Below, piece after piece: positions 17,842-30,725 of a stretch of DNA of 64,000 nucleotides. The stretch's first letter is position 1; the number at the start of each line of letters is the position of its first letter. Source of the DNA: Streptococcus sp. oral taxon 431 (GTDB lineage Bacteria; Bacillota; Bacilli; Lactobacillales; Streptococcaceae); assembly GCF_023115445.1 (NCBI RefSeq), contig NZ_JALDUI010000008.1, forward strand, positions 1 through 64,000, read 5' to 3'. Both the position numbers and the translations under genes were made by a program. The notes under the pieces are model-generated. The model did no database searches. It was not told the DNA's origin and worked only from the letters and a program-made list of their open reading frames with translations.

Positions 17842-20493
17842 TTATTCCACCAATTTCTTCATCTCATCAATACGTACGACGGTCGCATCGTATTTAGCTT
17901 GGTAGTCGGCTTGTTTGTCGCGTTCTTTTTGGACGACTTCTGGTTTGGCATTGGCTACGAAGCGTTCGTTAGAGAGCTTCTTACCGACCATATCCAGTTC
18001 TTTTTGCCATTTAGCCAGTTCCTTGTCGAGACGAGCCAGTTCTTCTTCGACATTGAGGAGGTCAGCGAGAGGCAAGTAGATTTCTGCTCCTGTGATGACG
18101 CTTGACATAGCGAGTTCAGGTGCGGGGATGTTTGATGCGATTTCCAAGTGTTCTGGATTTGTGAAGCGTTTGATGTAGTTGACATTGCTGTTAAAGAAGG
18201 CTTCCAAGTCGCTATCGCTGGTCTTAACAAGGATGGTGATTGGCTTGCTTGGAGCTACGTTTACTTCCGCACGCGCATTCCGAACAGCACGGATCAAGTC
18301 TTTGAGGCTTTCTACACCAGTGTGGGCAGCAAGGTCTTCAAAGGCTGGGTTAACCGTTGGGTATTCTGCTGTAACGATAGAGCCTTCTGAGATTTGTCCA
18401 AAGATTTCCTCTGTCACGAATGGCATGATTGGGTGAAGGAGACGAAGGATTTTGTCCAAAGTGTAAAGGAGAACAGAACGTGTGATGATTTTCTCTTCTT
18501 CGTTATCGCTATAAAGGACTTCCTTGGTCAACTCAACATACCAGTCCGCAAACTCGTCCCAGATGAAGTTGTAGAGGATGTGTCCAGCCACACCAAACTC
18601 AAACTTGTCAAAGTTTTCAGTAACTTTTCCAATCGTTTCATTGAGGTTATGGAGAATCCAGCGGTCAGTGACATTTCCAACTTCCTTGTTAACAACTTTT
18701 TCCACATTAGCAGTTGCTTGCTCAAGGGTCAATCCTTCATTGTTCATGAGGATGTAGCGAGAGATGTTCCAGATCTTGTTGATGAAGTTCCATGAAGCAT
18801 CCATTTTCTCATAAGAGAAGCGCACGTCTTGACCTGGTGCAGAACCGTTTGAAAGGAACCAACGAAGGGCATCGGCACCGTATTTCTCAATAACATCCAT
18901 AGGGTCAATCCCGTTACCGAGAGATTTCGACATCTTGCGTCCTTGCTCGTCACGAATGAGACCATGGATAAGAACGTTTTGGAATGGCTGACGGCCAGTG
19001 AATTCCAAGGATTGGAAGATCATACGAGACACCCAGAAGAAGATGATGTCGTAACCTGTAACCAAGGTTGAAGTTGGGAAGTAACGTTTGAAGTCTTCTG
19101 AGTCGACATCCGGCCAGCCCATGGTTGAGAATGGCCAAAGGGCAGAACTGAACCAAGTGTCTAAGACGTCTTCGTCCTGAGTCCATCCGTCACCTTCTGG
19201 TGCTTCTTCACCGACGTACATTTCACCCTCGGCATTGTACCAAGCAGGGATTTGGTGCCCCCACCAGAGCTGACGAGAGATTACCCAGTCGTGGACATTT
19301 TCCATCCATTGGAGGAAGGTATCGTTGAAACGAGGTGGGTAAAATTCTACCTTGTCATCTGTGTCTTGGTTGGCAATGGCATTCTTAGCTAATTGGTCCA
19401 TCTTGACGAACCATTGCGTAGACAAGCGTGGCTCAACCACAACACCTGTACGCTCTGAGTGGCCAACACTGTGAACACGTTTTTCGATTTTGACGAGGGC
19501 ACCGATTTCTTCCAACTTAGCAACGACTGCCTTACGAGCTTCAAAACGGTCCATGCCTGCAAATTCAAAGGCCAAGTCATTCATAGTGCCGTCATCGTTC
19601 ATAACATTGACTTGTGGCAAGTTGTGGCGTTGACCAACCAAGAAGTCGTTTGGATCATGAGCAGGTGTGATTTTCACGACACCTGTACCAAACTCAGGAT
19701 CAGCATGCTCATCCCCAACGATTGGGATTAATTTATTAGCGATTGGAAGGATGACGTTTTTACCAATCAAATCCTTGTAGCGTGGGTCTTCTGGGTTGAC
19801 CGCAACGGCAACGTCCCCAAACATAGTCTCAGGACGAGTTGTGGCAACTTCAAGGGCTCGTGAGCCATCTTCCAGCATGTAGTTCATATGGTAGAAGGCA
19901 CCTTCGACATCCTTGTGAATCACCTCGATATCAGAAAGGGCTGTGCGAGCTGCTGGGTCCCAGTTGATGATAAACTCACCACGGTAAATCCAACCTTTCT
20001 TGTAAAGGTCCACAAAGACCTTGCGAACCGCTTTTGACAAACCTTCGTCAAGAGTGAAACGCTCACGAGAGTAGTCTACAGAAAGCCCCATCTTGCCCCA
20101 TTGTTCCTTGATGGTAGTGGCATATTCGTCTTTCCATTCCCAAACTTTCGTCAAGAAAGACTCACGGCCGAGGTCATAACGCGTAATGCCTTCTCCACGC
20201 AAGCGCTCCTCAACCTTAGCTTGAGTGGCAATACCAGCGTGGTCCATACCAGGAAGCCAAAGTGTATCAAAACCTTGCATACGTTTTTGACGGATGATGA
20301 TATCTTGAAGAGTTGTGTCCCAAGCGTGACCAAGGTGGAGTTTACCTGTAACGTTTGGTGGTGGAATCACGATTGAATAAGGCTTAGCCTTTTGATCTCC
20401 TGAAGGCTTGAAAACATCCGCATCAAGCCATTTTTGGTAACGACCAGCCTCAACCTCGGCTGGATTGTATTTAGGTGAAAGTTCTTTAGACAT
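17842..20493 (-). CDS. valS: Valyl-tRNA synthetase
   Basis: 883 residues, a class I synthetase of normal length. The HIGH motif is HLGH near residues 54-57 within [20 protein letters not shown] is near residues 521-525 ([11 protein letters not shown]). The editing domain lies between them, and a C-terminal coiled coil of the ValS type closes the protein ([18 protein letters not shown] onward). It charges tRNA-Val and edits Thr-tRNA-Val. It is the last gene of a leftward operon that begins with a T-box leader; the stop is close to a strong terminator. Confidence 0.97.
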   Translation of the reverse strand: MSKELSPKYNPAEVEAGRYQKWLDADVFKPSGDQKAKPYSIVIPPPNVTGKLHLGHAWDTTLQDIIIRQKRMQGFDTLWLPGMDHAGIATQAKVEERLRGEGITRYDLGRESFLTKVWEWKDEYATTIKEQWGKMGLSVDYSRERFTLDEGLSKAVRKVFVDLYKKGWIYRGEFIINWDPAARTALSDIEVIHKDVEGAFYHMNYMLEDGSRALEVATTRPETMFGDVAVAVNPEDPRYKDLIGKNVILPIANKLIPIVGDEHADPEFGTGVVKITPAHDPNDFLVGQRHNLPQVNVMNDDGTMNDLAFEFAGMDRFEARKAVVAKLEEIGALVKIEKRVHSVGHSERTGVVVEPRLSTQWFVKMDQLAKNAIANQDTDDKVEFYPPRFNDTFLQWMENVHDWVISRQLWWGHQIPAWYNAEGEMYVGEEAPEGDGWTQDEDVLDTWFSSALWPFSTMGWPDVDSEDFKRYFPTSTLVTGYDIIFFWVSRMIFQSLEFTGRQPFQNVLIHGLIRDEQGRKMSKSLGNGIDPMDVIEKYGADALRWFLSNGSAPGQDVRFSYEKMDASWNFINKIWNISRYILMNNEGLTLEQATANVEKVVNKEVGNVTDRWILHNLNETIGKVTENFDKFEFGVAGHILYNFIWDEFADWYVELTKEVLYSDNEEEKIITRSVLLYTLDKILRLLHPIMPFVTEEIFGQISEGSIVTAEYPTVNPAFEDLAAHTGVESLKDLIRAVRNARAEVNVAPSKPITILVKTSDSDLEAFFNSNVNYIKRFTNPEHLEIASNIPAPELAMSSVITGAEIYLPLADLLNVEEELARLDKELAKWQKELDMVGKKLSNERFVANAKPEVVQKERDKQADYQAKYDATVVRIDEMKKLVE

Positions 20494-21064
20494 GTGTTTG
20501 TCCTTTCTCTATTGTATTCATTTTATTTTGAATTTGCTTAGCAGCTTCTTCTGCAGACAAATTCGTATTATTTATTTTAAAGTAGTGGTGCAGCTCATTC
20601 GGTTGATGTTGGGAATTTAATTGAAGTGTTTCAGCGGTCTCTAAAATTTCTCTTTCAGATACCTCAATATGTCGTTTTAAGGGTTTGTGCTTCAACCGGT
20701 TCTCCGTTCGATTTCGACGTAAGCGCTCTTCAAGACTTGTTTCCAACTCCACAAAAAGAATCTCTTGATGAAAGTTATCCAATAAATCCTGAATTTGTTT
20801 TAAATACATCAGCTGGTACTTATTTGAAAAATCAATTACGTCAGTTAAAATTACTGATCGCTGATTTCTTGCACTTGCTCCAAGGAAAGAAAAGGTCATT
20901 CCACGAACAAATTCCCACATTTCCTCTGTAAAGTCCTGATAGATTTCTAATGCAAAATCGATGGCTTGATGGTTATAAAAGAGGGTAGCATCTGTCAGTC
21001 GAGATAACTCTTGACCAATCGTCATTTTTCCTGATGCTGGAGCACCAATGATGAAAAGATGCAT
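20486..21064 (-). CDS. P-loop kinase-like protein
   Basis: 192 residues. Walker [10 protein letters not shown] is near residues 6-14, in the style of shikimate/adenylate-type or AAA kinases; a basic stretch [19 protein letters not shown] could be a lid. The ATG at 21064 is preferred: GGGAGGT lies 6 bases upstream and the codon overlaps the preceding stop as TGATG. The substrate is unknown. It overlaps the 5' end of valS by 8 bases, so the two are translated together. Confidence 0.75.
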   Translation of the reverse strand: MHLFIIGAPASGKMTIGQELSRLTDATLFYNHQAIDFALEIYQDFTEEMWEFVRGMTFSFLGASARNQRSVILTDVIDFSNKYQLMYLKQIQDLLDNFHQEILFVELETSLEERLRRNRTENRLKHKPLKRHIEVSEREILETAETLQLNSQHQPNELHHYFKINNTNLSAEEAAKQIQNKMNTIEKGQTHV

Positions 21065-21624
21065 CAAATTACCTCCCACTCACTCCTCAGCAAACCATAT
21101 ATCAGACTGTCACAGCGGTTTCCTTGAACATCCTTTCTGTCTCTTATTCGAGCTTCGAGGGTAAATCCAAGTTTCTCTGCGACTCGTTTACTTTGAAGGT
21201 TGTAACCAAAGCAAGACAATTCAATCTTGTGAAGCTCCAGTTCTTTAAAAGCTAAATCAATCAAGGCACGGGCCGCTTCAGGCACATAGCCTCGTCCCCA
21301 ATAGTCTGGGTGCAAGGTATAGCCAATCACCAGCACATCGTCTTCGTGGCGATGGTTGAAATCAACAGAGCCGATAATCTTATCAGTCCCTTTGACCACA
21401 ATCCCATAACCATCTGGGAGATTGTCCTTTTGATTGCGCTCGGGAAGGATATGTTCTAGGTAATAAATCTCATCTTCCAAGGTCTTGACGGGTGAAAAGC
21501 CTGCTGGGTAAGAGACTTCTGGACGACTAGCATAGTCAAAGATATCCTCTACATCTGCCACTGTTCGGACTCGCAGGACCAGTCGCTCTGTTTCGATTCG
21601 TTCTGGCAGTTCAGCTCTTGTCAT
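21064..21624 (-). CDS. GNAT acetyltransferase, RimJ/RimL type
   Basis: 186 residues. The GNAT fold is evident: ERIETERLVLR opening, GYTLHPDYWGRGYVPEAARA for acetyl-CoA binding (Q/RxxGxG/A equivalent GRGYV), and the closing CFGYNLQSKRVAEKLGF. I favour the ATG at 21624, which has GAGGAAG upstream and overlaps the end of the flavin reductase gene by 14 bases. A longer start at 21675 would lie deeper within that gene. The substrate is not predictable. Confidence 0.85.
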   Translation of the reverse strand: MTRAELPERIETERLVLRVRTVADVEDIFDYASRPEVSYPAGFSPVKTLEDEIYYLEHILPERNQKDNLPDGYGIVVKGTDKIIGSVDFNHRHEDDVLVIGYTLHPDYWGRGYVPEAARALIDLAFKELELHKIELSCFGYNLQSKRVAEKLGFTLEARIRDRKDVQGNRCDSLIYGLLRSEWEVI

Positions 21625-22189
21625 TCTTCTTCCTCGCTTTCTTGATGAAGATTCCCATGGGATCGACTCGGTCATCTAGATAACGGTAAACGCGCTGATG
21701 GCCGTCCCCCATAAAGTAAGTCGGCGCAAAACGGTCATTTTTAAAATGGCCCTTGTCATCTAAGAGCTCTGGATCAGCCAGTCGCTCGAGAATCTTGGCA
21801 AAGATATGGCAGATGCCATCTTCCTCGATAATTCGATCTACCTGGCAATCCAAAACGACTGGACAAGCCTCTAAAATCGGTGCCTGAGTTCGTTCAGAAA
21901 TCTCATAGTCAAGCCCCAGGTGTTTCAATTTCTCCCGATGACTGATAAAGCCAGCCTGCTCCATCTCAAGCATGAGGTTTTCGTCAGGGATGTTCACAGT
22001 GAACTTCTGGTAATGCTTAATCTGGTCTGCCGCATTTTCCTCAGCACCAACCCCGATGACTAGCCAATCGCCTAGACTATAGGAGGAACTGCAGGTCGTG
22101 ATATTGTGCTCAAAGTTCTGGTCCTGATACCCCAAAATGAAGATTGGAAAACCAAAGTAGAGCTTACTTGTTTTAAAAGATTGTTTCAT
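21611..22189 (-). CDS. Flavin reductase family protein (FMN-binding split barrel)
   Basis: 192 residues of the flavin reductase-like domain family, with ITTCSSSYSLGDWLVIGVG and HYQKFTVNIPDENL as the recognisable flavin-site region. It is the first gene behind the T-box, with AAAGGAGGTTGTC upstream of the ATG. The physiological oxidoreductase partner is unknown. That valine-tRNA sensing should control this gene is odd; it probably just rides in the valS transcript. Confidence 0.82.
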   Translation of the reverse strand: MKQSFKTSKLYFGFPIFILGYQDQNFEHNITTCSSSYSLGDWLVIGVGAEENAADQIKHYQKFTVNIPDENLMLEMEQAGFISHREKLKHLGLDYEISERTQAPILEACPVVLDCQVDRIIEEDGICHIFAKILERLADPELLDDKGHFKNDRFAPTYFMGDGHQRVYRYLDDRVDPMGIFIKKARKKNDKS

Positions 22190-22211
22190 GACAACCTCCT
22201 TTTACTAGGTC

Positions 22212-22445
22212 GCAACAAAAAAATCGCCCCTGTCATTAATCTGACAGGGACGAATGTGTTAATCCGCGGTACCACCCAATTTCGGGCAGATGCCCGCATC
22301 TCTCGTCTTTTAAACAAAAAGACATTTATATTTCATTTTTTAATTTCATCCATTAGCAACCAGTTTTGACACATTTGTGGACTTCTCAGCACCGCCACTT
22401 TCTGTAAAATGTGGGACTCAAAACACCTCTAATGGCTTTATTTTA
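22212..22445 (-). promoter_or_regulatory. T-box leader of the valS operon
   Basis: Read leftward: a Stem I region, the T-box antiterminator sequence GGGTGGTACCGCGG (22264-22277), then a terminator (arms around 22225-22252 pairing CCCTGTCA/TGACAGGG) and a T-run. T-box leaders sense uncharged tRNA; here valine is inferred from valS in the operon. I could not fix the specifier codon by eye. Confidence 0.92.
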
Positions 22446-22481
22446 ACAAGTTTTTGATGGAAAAGCAAGGAACAAGAAAGA

Positions 22482-22877
22482 TTACTTGAACTTAATGCCG
22501 TTTTCTTTTAATTTCTTGATAGTAGCTGGACCGATTCCTTTCAAAGCAAGGAGTTCTTTTTCTGTCCAGTTTTTGAAGTCAGCAGCAGACTTGATCCCTT
22601 CATCGTAGAAAGTTTTAGCGCGGTCTACTGAAAGTCCCCCTAGGTTTGCTGCGAAATCTTCTACAGAGGTAGCAACTTTTTGAGCTTGCTCTTTGGTTGC
22701 TTCTACAGTTTTTTCAACCTTTTTAGAGACAACTTTACCTGCATCGCTTGCTGCTTTTTCAGCATGTTTCACAACTTTTTTTGTTTCTTCGACAACCTTG
22801 TTTACAGTGTTTGAAAATGCACCTGAGCGACGGAGGCTGTTTCTTAATTGTTTTTTACGTTGGAGTGTCTTTGACAT
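22482..22877 (-). CDS. Helix-hairpin-helix protein, hypothetical
   Basis: 131 residues. The N terminus is basic (MSKTLQRKKQLRNSLRR), the middle is an Ala/Lys/Val-rich amphipathic helix (about 25-75), and the C terminus carries a helix-hairpin-helix motif, ELLALKGIGPATIKKLKENG, typical of sequence-independent DNA or RNA contact. AAAGGA precedes the ATG. It is divergent from uppS in the conserved pneumococcal order. Its function is unknown. Confidence 0.8.
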   Translation of the reverse strand: MSKTLQRKKQLRNSLRRSGAFSNTVNKVVEETKKVVKHAEKAASDAGKVVSKKVEKTVEATKEQAQKVATSVEDFAANLGGLSVDRAKTFYDEGIKSAADFKNWTEKELLALKGIGPATIKKLKENGIKFK

Positions 22878-23051
22878 GATAAAATCCTTTCAATAAAAAA
22901 TCCCTGTGGCTGAACAAGGATCGAATCTCTATGGTTTTATTGTATCAACTTTCTTTAGGAATTGCAAGGCTTGATATACTGGAAATATAGGAGATATATG
23001 GGAAATTTCGCCGTAGAATGATAGGCGATAATAGAAGAAAAGTGAAAAATA

Positions 23052-23060
23052 TGGTATAAT
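23052..23060 (+). promoter_or_regulatory. Extended -10 promoter of uppS operon
   Basis: TGGTATAAT, about 33 bases upstream of the uppS ATG at 23093. Confidence 0.75.
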
Positions 23061-23092
23061 GAAACGATAGATTTTTGAATAGGAATACAATC

Positions 23093-23845
23093 ATGTTTGG
23101 ATTTTTAAAAAAAGATAAAGCAACAGAAACCCCGACAATGGTGCCAGACCACATCGGTGTGATCATGGATGGGAATGGCCGTTGGGCTAAAAAACGGATG
23201 CAGCCACGAGTCTTTGGCCATAAGGCTGGGATGGATGCTTTGAGAAAGGTAGCTATTGCTGCTAGTGATATGGGCGTCAAAGCCTTGACAGTCTATGCCT
23301 TCTCAACTGAAAATTGGACACGTCCAGACCAGGAAGTCAAGTTTATCATGAACTTACCTGTTGAATTTTATGATAAGTTTGTTCCCGAATTGCATCAGAA
23401 GAACATGAAGATTCAAATGATTGGGGAGACTGATCGTTTGCCGAAGCAGACTTTTGATGCTCTTAAAAAGGCAGAAGAGCTGACTAAGTTAAATACAGGA
23501 TTGATTCTCAATTTTGCCCTTAATTATGGTGGACGAGCTGAGATTACACAAGCGGTCAAGTTGATTGCACAGGATGTTTTAGATGCTAAGATCAATCCTG
23601 GTGATATCACAGAGGAATTGATTGGGGAATATCTCTTTACGGGACATTTGCCAAAAGTCTTGCGTGATCCTGACTTGATTATTCGAACCAGCGGTGAACT
23701 TCGTTTGAGTAATTTCTTGCCTTGGCAGGCTGCTTATAGCGAGCTCTATTTCACGGATGTCTTGTGGCCTGACTTTGATGGGGAAGCCTTGAAAGATGCT
23801 ATCATCGAGTACAATCATCGCAATCGTCGTTTTGGAGGAGTTTAG
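23093..23845 (+). CDS. uppS: Undecaprenyl diphosphate synthase
   Basis: 250 residues, cis-prenyltransferase. The catalytic Asp lies in IGVIMDGNGRW near residue 25, and the signature RTSGELRLSNFLPWQ is intact. It makes the C55 lipid carrier for peptidoglycan, teichoic acid and capsule assembly. The ATG at 23093 has AGGAA 8 bases upstream; a TTG at 23075 is less likely. It heads an operon with cdsA, rseP and proS. Confidence 0.96.
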   Translation: MFGFLKKDKATETPTMVPDHIGVIMDGNGRWAKKRMQPRVFGHKAGMDALRKVAIAASDMGVKALTVYAFSTENWTRPDQEVKFIMNLPVEFYDKFVPELHQKNMKIQMIGETDRLPKQTFDALKKAEELTKLNTGLILNFALNYGGRAEITQAVKLIAQDVLDAKINPGDITEELIGEYLFTGHLPKVLRDPDLIIRTSGELRLSNFLPWQAAYSELYFTDVLWPDFDGEALKDAIIEYNHRNRRFGGV

Positions 23846-23853
23846 GAGATATT

Positions 23854-24657
23854 ATGATACAGGATTTACAAAAGAGAACCCTTTTTGCTATCTTGGCCTT
23901 GGCTATCTTTATCCCAATCGTGGCGATTGGTGGCTTATGGCTTCAGATTGCCATGGGGATTGTGGCTATGTTGGGAGTACATGAGTTACTGCGCATGAAG
24001 GGTTTAAATACCATGACGCCTGAAGGACTCTTGACTTTACTAGCGACCTTTGCTCTGACCGTACCTTTGGAAAACTACTGGAAGTTTTTACCTGTAGATG
24101 GGAATGTTGTAGCTTATAGTGTCGTGATACTGATTTTACTAGGGGCAACAGTCTTCAGCAAGAACTATACCATTGAGGATGCTGTTTTTCCGATTGCCAT
24201 GAGTTTTTATGTTGGCTCTGGCTTTAATGCTTTGGTCGATGCTCGTATCGCAGGTTTGGATAAGGCGCTTTTGGGGCTTTGTATGGTCTGGGCAACCGAT
24301 AGTGGAGCCTATCTAGTAGGGATGAAGTTTGGTAAGAGAAAACTAGCTCCGAGAGTTTCCCCTAACAAGACCATAGAGGGTGCTATGGGAGGTATATTGG
24401 CTGCTATGCTAGTGACTTTGATTTTTATGCTAGTTGATAGTACTGTTGCTTTACCTTATGGGATTTACAAAATGATGGTTTTTGCTATTTTCTTTAGTAT
24501 AGCTGGTCAGTTGGGAGATTTGATTGAAAGTGCTATGAAACGTCACTTTGGTGTCAAAGACTCAGGCAAGTTTATCCCAGGTCATGGTGGGGTATTGGAT
24601 CGTTTTGATTGCATGCTGGCTGTCTTCCCTATTATGCACCTCTTTGGCTTATTTTAA
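23854..24657 (+). CDS. cdsA: Phosphatidate cytidylyltransferase
   Basis: 267 residues, polytopic membrane protein. The C-terminal CDP-alcohol signature is complete: AMKRHFGVKDSGKFIPGHGG followed by VLDRFD near residues 225-252. It makes CDP-diacylglycerol for phospholipid synthesis, feeding the cardiolipin pathway that includes Cls. GGAGATATT precedes the ATG, 8 bases after uppS. Confidence 0.96.
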   Translation: MIQDLQKRTLFAILALAIFIPIVAIGGLWLQIAMGIVAMLGVHELLRMKGLNTMTPEGLLTLLATFALTVPLENYWKFLPVDGNVVAYSVVILILLGATVFSKNYTIEDAVFPIAMSFYVGSGFNALVDARIAGLDKALLGLCMVWATDSGAYLVGMKFGKRKLAPRVSPNKTIEGAMGGILAAMLVTLIFMLVDSTVALPYGIYKMMVFAIFFSIAGQLGDLIESAMKRHFGVKDSGKFIPGHGGVLDRFDCMLAVFPIMHLFGLF

Positions 24658-24678
24658 GGAAAGGTAAATAGAAATTAA

Positions 24679-27806
<3,128 letters not shown>

Positions 27807-27823
27807 AATCTATAATCAGAAGA

Positions 27824-27865
27824 AAAACAAGATAAAAATGTAACTAGTTTTTGCCTTGTTTTTTC
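27824..27865 (+). terminator. Probable terminator after proS
   Basis: AAAACAAG (27825-27831 region) pairs with CTTGTTTT (27855-27862), with partial AAAAA/TTTTT inside, then TTTTC. Confidence 0.65.
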
Positions 27866-27886
27866 TGTATAATGAGAGAAAGTAAG

Positions 27887-28036
27887 ACTCAATGAAAATC
27901 AAAGAGCAAACTAGGAAACTAGCCGCAGGTTGCTCAAAACACCGTTTTGAGGTTGTGGATAGAACTGACGAAGTCAGTAACACATATACGGCAAGGCGAC
28001 GTTGACGCGGTTTGAATTTGATTTTCGAAGAGTATA
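27887..28036 (-). repeat. BOX element
   Basis: A ~150-base BOX with boxA at the right end (ACGGCAAGGCGACGTTGACG, matching the classic BOX-A1R text, then TTCGAAGAGTAT) and boxC at the left (AATGAAAATCAAAGAGC). It is read leftward and lies between proS and the glucosidase gene, whose promoter may be affected. Confidence 0.9.
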
Positions 28037-28066
28037 AACATTAAAAGCGTAAAAAGAGGTAGTACT

Positions 28067-29446
28067 ATGCTAAAATTTCCAAAGGATTTTGTCTGGGGGT
28101 CCTCAACTTCTGGACCACAGACAGAAGGACGAGTGCCTGGTGACGGCAAGGGAGATAATCTCTGGGATTATTGGTACCAAGTAGAGCCAAACCGTTACTA
28201 CAATGATATTGGACCAGACAAAACGTCGACCTTCTATGAAAACTGGGAAAAGGATATCGAACTCTTGTTAGAAACTGGCCACACAGCCTTTCGAACTTCT
28301 ATCCAGTGGTCTCGTATTTTCCCACAGGGCCGTGGAGAAGTCAACCCTCAAGGGGTGGCTTTCTACCGTCAGGTATTTGAAGCCATCAAGGCCAAGGGTA
28401 TTCGCCTCTTAGTCAATCTCTATCACTTTGACCTGCCTTTTGCCCTTCAAGAAGATGGAGATGGTTGGGAAAATAAAGCAACTATTAAAGCTTATGAAGA
28501 CTATGCTCGTTTCTGTTTTGAGACCTACGGTGACCTTGTGGACCAATGGATTACCTTCAATGAGCCTATCGTTCCTGTAGAGTTTGGCTATTTTTATGAT
28601 GCCCATTATCCACATAAGGTGGATGCCAAAGCAGCGGTTAAGGTTGCCTATCATACACAACTGGCGAGCACTCTTGCAGTTAAGGCTTGTCATGAAGTCT
28701 TGCCTAGTTCTAAGATTGGGATTGTCCTCAACTTGACACCAGCCTATCCACGTAGCCAACATCCTGCAGACGTGAAAGCTGCTCGCATTGCTGACCTCTT
28801 CCAGGCACAATCTTTCCTAGATCCGTCTGTTTTAGGAGCTTATCCAGAAGAATTGGTGGAGATTTTAGCTGAGCATGATTTGCTGCCAGAATACACAGCC
28901 GAAGAATTGGAACTCATTCGTGAGAACACCGTTGACTTCCTAGGAGTCAACTACTACCAACCTTTGCGTGTTATGGCGCCGCGTTTTGCTAAGCATCCTG
29001 ACAGTCCGCTCTTGCCAGAGCATTTCTATGAACCTTACGTCATGCCTGGTCGTAAGATCAATCCACACCGCGGTTGGGAAATCTATGAGCAAGGAATTTA
29101 TGACATTGCCCAAAATATCAAGGAAAACTACGGCAATATTGAGTGGATGCTGACAGAGAATGGGATGGGCGTTGAAGGTGAAGATAAATTCCGTGAAAAT
29201 GGAATGATCCAGGATGATTACCGTATCGACTTTGTCAAAGGTCATCTGCGTGAGCTTCATCGTGCTATCGAAGACGGTGCCAACTGTAAAGGCTACTTGA
29301 TCTGGACCTTTATCGATTGCTGGTCATGGCTCAATAGCTATAAAAACCGTTATGGTTTGGTCGAGCTTGACCTTGAAACGCAAGAACGTCGCCTGAAAAA
29401 ATCAGGCCACTGGTTCAAAGAACTCAGCGACAATAATGGATTTTAA
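28067..29446 (+). CDS. bglA: 6-phospho-beta-glucosidase, GH1
   Basis: 459 residues, glycoside hydrolase family 1. The acid/base glutamate is in TFNEP near residue 165 and the nucleophile in LTENGMG near residue 364; the opening FPKDFVWGSSTSGPQTEG is the usual GH1 N terminus. It cleaves phosphorylated beta-glucosides delivered by a PTS. AAAGAGGTAGT precedes the ATG. No PTS gene is adjacent, so the substrate and regulation are not set by context. Confidence 0.9.
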   Translation: MLKFPKDFVWGSSTSGPQTEGRVPGDGKGDNLWDYWYQVEPNRYYNDIGPDKTSTFYENWEKDIELLLETGHTAFRTSIQWSRIFPQGRGEVNPQGVAFYRQVFEAIKAKGIRLLVNLYHFDLPFALQEDGDGWENKATIKAYEDYARFCFETYGDLVDQWITFNEPIVPVEFGYFYDAHYPHKVDAKAAVKVAYHTQLASTLAVKACHEVLPSSKIGIVLNLTPAYPRSQHPADVKAARIADLFQAQSFLDPSVLGAYPEELVEILAEHDLLPEYTAEELELIRENTVDFLGVNYYQPLRVMAPRFAKHPDSPLLPEHFYEPYVMPGRKINPHRGWEIYEQGIYDIAQNIKENYGNIEWMLTENGMGVEGEDKFRENGMIQDDYRIDFVKGHLRELHRAIEDGANCKGYLIWTFIDCWSWLNSYKNRYGLVELDLETQERRLKKSGHWFKELSDNNGF

Positions 29447-29466
29447 GCTACTTTTCAAATAGATTC

Positions 29467-29519
29467 AAAAAAACCATTGGAAATGAACTCCTCGATTTGA
29501 GAGTTTCCAATGGTTTTTC
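29467..29519. terminator. Bidirectional terminator between convergent genes
   Basis: AAAACCATTGGAAA pairs with TTTCCAATGGTTTT around an inner ACTC/GAG pairing; A-run left and T-run right serve both bglA and the rhomboid gene. Confidence 0.9.
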
Positions 29520-29524
29520 TTGTT

Positions 29525-30199
29525 TTATAATAGTCCGATAAAAAGCATCAAGGCTGATAAAACAATGAAAGCTAGGCTTGCTAGACCACGTTGGCCTGGA
29601 CTGTAAATTTTTCGTTCGCCTCGAACTGGGAAGACGATAGCTAGTAATGCGCCACCGACAGCTCCACCTACGTGTCCAGTAAGACTGATACCAGGTATTA
29701 AAACACTACCTACTAGGTTGATGACCAAGAGGGAGAGATAGGATTGACCAAGCTGTTGGAGGTAGGGATTGCGTGAAGCATACCGAAGGACGACAATAGA
29801 TGCGAACATGCCGTAGAGGGCAGTTGAAGCACCTGCGGTAATGGCATCAGGGCTAAAAACTAGGACAAAGAGATTTCCCATCATACCTGATAGAAGGTAG
29901 ATAAAGAAAAACTGTTTGGAGCCAAAGATTTGCTCCATCTGACGTCCCAAGAAGTAAAGGGATAGCATATTGACTAAAAAGTGCTCCAAGCCAATGTGGA
30001 CAAAGGTTGCTGAGAATAGGCGCCAGATTTGTTCAGGCATGGCTTTGATTGCTGGGGGATAAACAGCTCCGAATTTATACAAGGTGGCTGCGCTTGTGTA
30101 ATTGAAACCACTAGTTAGAAACATGAGTATAAAAACCAGGGTTGTCACGAGTAGAAAGAAGCTCGTGGCAGGATACCGACGATCAAAAATTTCTTTCAT
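29525..30199 (-). CDS. Rhomboid family intramembrane serine protease
   Basis: 224 residues, six or more membrane helices. The catalytic serine is in GASTALYGM and the catalytic histidine in TGHVGGAVGG, and HxxxN-like HFLVNMLSLYFLG is present. I set the start at ATG 30199 because GGAGGT (30208-30213) is 8 bases upstream and the reading frame before that lies inside the cyclo-ligase gene. The genes overlap by 17 bases. The substrate is unknown. Confidence 0.9.
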   Translation of the reverse strand: MKEIFDRRYPATSFFLLVTTLVFILMFLTSGFNYTSAATLYKFGAVYPPAIKAMPEQIWRLFSATFVHIGLEHFLVNMLSLYFLGRQMEQIFGSKQFFFIYLLSGMMGNLFVLVFSPDAITAGASTALYGMFASIVVLRYASRNPYLQQLGQSYLSLLVINLVGSVLIPGISLTGHVGGAVGGALLAIVFPVRGERKIYSPGQRGLASLAFIVLSALMLFIGLL

Positions 30200-30722
30200 A
30201 GATGAGTACCTCCTCAACGGGAATATCATGTGGATCAGGATGGAAATCCTGAATCTGACAAGGATAAAGTGTGCTGATGGTGTGACCAGTAAAATGCTCC
30301 AAGTAACGGTCGTAGTAGCCACCTCCATAGCCAACCCGATAAGCAGAAGGATTGAAAGCTAATCCAGGAACATGGATTAAGTCAATCTGAGATGGCTCAA
30401 AGACAATAGCTTTCCCCTGTGGTTCAAGGAGACCAAAAGAATTTCTTTCGAGCTTCTCTGGTTCATAGAGCACCAGGTCCATTTTCCCTTGTGGATAAGT
30501 TTTGGGAATGAGGATAGTCTTCCCATCTTTTTGAGCTTGTTCGATGAGTTCAGCTGTCTGAAATTCATGAGGAAAAGATAGGTAAGTGGCAATAGTTTTT
30601 GCTTCCTTATAAAAAGGATGTTGAAAGAACTGCTCTGTGAGCCAATCGTTCATGCTCTGCTTTTCTTCCTTAGATAGAGACTTGAGTTCTTGTAAGACCT
30701 GCTTGCGTAAGCTTTTTTTCAT
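30183..30722 (-). CDS. 5-formyltetrahydrofolate cyclo-ligase
   Basis: 179 residues. The ATP/folate-binding signature VGYGGGYYDRYL near residues 128-139 is diagnostic. It converts 5-formyl-THF to 5,10-methenyl-THF using ATP. It is placed 3 bases after the deacetylase gene and overlaps the rhomboid gene, a common streptococcal pairing. Confidence 0.92.
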   Translation of the reverse strand: MKKSLRKQVLQELKSLSKEEKQSMNDWLTEQFFQHPFYKEAKTIATYLSFPHEFQTAELIEQAQKDGKTILIPKTYPQGKMDLVLYEPEKLERNSFGLLEPQGKAIVFEPSQIDLIHVPGLAFNPSAYRVGYGGGYYDRYLEHFTGHTISTLYPCQIQDFHPDPHDIPVEEVLIYERNF

Positions 30723-30725
30723 AGT

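Noticed and set aside
30200-30334. The N-terminal extension of the rhomboid gene.
   Set aside because: It lies inside the cyclo-ligase gene in another frame; ATG 30199 has a good ribosome site.
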